Assembly: GCA_024231375.1 (NCBI GenBank)
Contig: JAAEQP010001079.1
Location: forward strand, 1 to 25,594
Length of the DNA stretch: 25,594 nucleotides
Direction: 5' to 3'
Source of the DNA: a bacterium
GTDB lineage: Bacteria > Hydrogenedentota > Hydrogenedentia > Hydrogenedentiales > SLHB01
The position numbers and the translations under genes are program-made. Within the stretch, counting starts at the first letter, position 1. Every line of letters begins with the position of its first letter. This document shows, piece by piece, positions 25,009 to 25,594 of the stretch. The notes under the pieces are model-generated. The model had not been told where the DNA came from. It saw only the letters and a program-made list of their open reading frames with translations, and did no database searches.

Positions 25009-25432
25009 GGCGTGGTTCTCCCTGGCACAGAGCCTTCCGGCCCATTCGCATGACCAGACACCGCTTGGACGTGTCGTAGGTCACGTCGTCCATACAATAG
25101 CGAATCAAGCAGATCCCCCGGCCCCCCTCCTGGTCGGGACAGGGCAAATGCACTTCTTCGGGCGTGAAGCCCTTCCCTTGATCGAAGACGCGGATGACGC
25201 AGGTGTCGCCTTCATCCGTCATCTCCAGGCGGACGCGCAGGGCGGCTGTCCCCGAACTCCCGTGGGTCACCGCGTTCACCAACGCCTCCTCGAGGCACAG
25301 CCGTGCGTAGAACTCTTGGTCGGGCGCAATCCAGTCCCCCTCGCGAAGGGTAGCAACGGCCTCTTTCAAGACCTCGCCAACCTCCATGAGCGAACTCGAA
25401 AACTCCTCGTCGAAGAATACGTAACTCGCCAC
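25001..25432 (-). CDS. RsbW/SpoIIAB-like anti-sigma Ser/Thr kinase (GHKL)
   Basis: A protein of 143 aa. GTG 25432 has GGGAG about 10 bp upstream. It is a single HATPase_c_2 domain: N-box E49-A-L-V-N53 followed by THG, G1 box D84-Q-G-K-G88, and G2 box GGRG (103-106) then ICLI. In known systems this protein binds either a sigma factor (or another target) or its STAS antagonist, and phosphorylates the STAS serine using ATP. It is the first gene of the four-gene unit, with a -10-like element at 25471-25478. No sigma factor gene is in the window, so the target is not known. Confidence 0.94.
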   Translation of the reverse strand: MASYVFFDEEFSSSLMEVGEVLKEAVATLREGDWIAPDQEFYARLCLEEALVNAVTHGSSGTAALRVRLEMTDEGDTCVIRVFDQGKGFTPEEVHLPCPDQEGGRGICLIRYCMDDVTYDTSKRCLVMRMGRKALCQGEPRHE

Positions 25433-25470
25433 GGCCTTCAGTCTCCCGAGATAAACGCGTAACGACCATC

Positions 25471-25478
25471 AGGATACC
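25471..25478 (-). promoter_or_regulatory. Candidate -10 element of the partner-switch operon
   Basis: The minus strand reads GGTATCCT (25478-25471), with TATCCT as -10, about 38 bp before GTG 25432. No clear -35 is visible. Same GGTANNNT type as elsewhere in the window. Confidence 0.4.
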
Positions 25479-25561
25479 ACAGGCGCTATGGTGTTGGGGA
25501 GGTGGGGCGAGTCTTGTCTCTGATGCGCATGCCGTGTCCCGGGGGTGAGACGCAGCAGTTC

Positions 25562-25593
25562 CGTCATCCTGAACGAAGTGAAGGATCTCGTTC
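25562..25593. repeat. Dispersed 32-bp repeat, copy 2 at the window edge
   Basis: Matches 5787-5818 at 30 of 32 positions in the same orientation. The element may extend beyond the window. Confidence 0.8.
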
Positions 25594-25594
25594 G

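Overview
The window is GC-rich (roughly 60-65 % by eye) and holds 17 protein-coding genes on both strands. No rRNA, tRNA, CRISPR array, transposase or phage gene was recognised. The gene content resembles Planctomycetota or Hydrogenedentota-type bacteria. The signs are secreted glycoside hydrolases, a tandem DUF1080 (3-keto-disaccharide hydrolase) protein, a di-haem protein related to the hydrazine-synthase alpha subunit but fused to an NPCBM domain, Ser/Thr kinases with FGE-sulfatase-like tails, and short CxxC zinc-ribbon N-termini. This placement is an inference from family content; no phylogenetic marker is present.

Layout. 1-2369 (+): the 3' part of a GT39-like membrane glycosyltransferase, then a zinc-ribbon protein with a 36-bp coding tandem repeat and a C-terminal membrane domain. 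A bidirectional terminator separates it from a convergent secreted GH95 fucosidase (5383-2465, -). 5384-6039 is the only long gene-free stretch; it looks like a mosaic of dispersed repeats. 6040-9805 (+): a secreted mutarotase-like (DUF4380-type) protein, a membrane-anchored EEP-fold phosphatase/nuclease, and a soluble zinc-ribbon Ser/Thr kinase with an FGE-like domain. 13159-9812 (-): the NPCBM/HzsA-like di-haem protein. 13382-15226 (+): a cytoplasmic GH106-like glycosidase whose stop codon shares TTAA with the convergent hybrid histidine kinase (18792-15223, -). 20126-19025 (-): a single-domain response regulator, a 74-aa protein and a DUF1858-like CxxC protein. 20274-21539 (+): the tandem DUF1080 protein.

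25432-21577 (-) is a compact four-gene operon: an RsbW-like anti-sigma kinase, a STAS antagonist, a sensor-HAMP-SpoIIE (PP2C) phosphatase and a membrane-anchored eukaryotic-type Ser/Thr kinase. The first three genes overlap at their ends (8 bp, then 1 bp as TGATG), and the fourth follows after 34 bp. This is a partner-switching module with a phosphatase that senses outside the cytoplasm, and a second type of Ser/Thr kinase has been added to it. No sigma factor is present in the window, so the output is unknown.

Overall, signalling genes (two Ser/Thr kinases, one hybrid histidine kinase, one response regulator, one partner switch) are interleaved with deoxysugar and glycan degradation enzymes (GH95, GH106-like, DUF1080, mutarotase-like). 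A functional link between the two groups is possible but is inferred only from proximity. The observations most worth following up are the NPCBM-HzsA-like di-haem protein, the extended partner-switch operon, a CxxC ribbon with identical spacing on two unrelated proteins, a recurrent GGTANNNT promoter-like motif, and the dispersed repeats.
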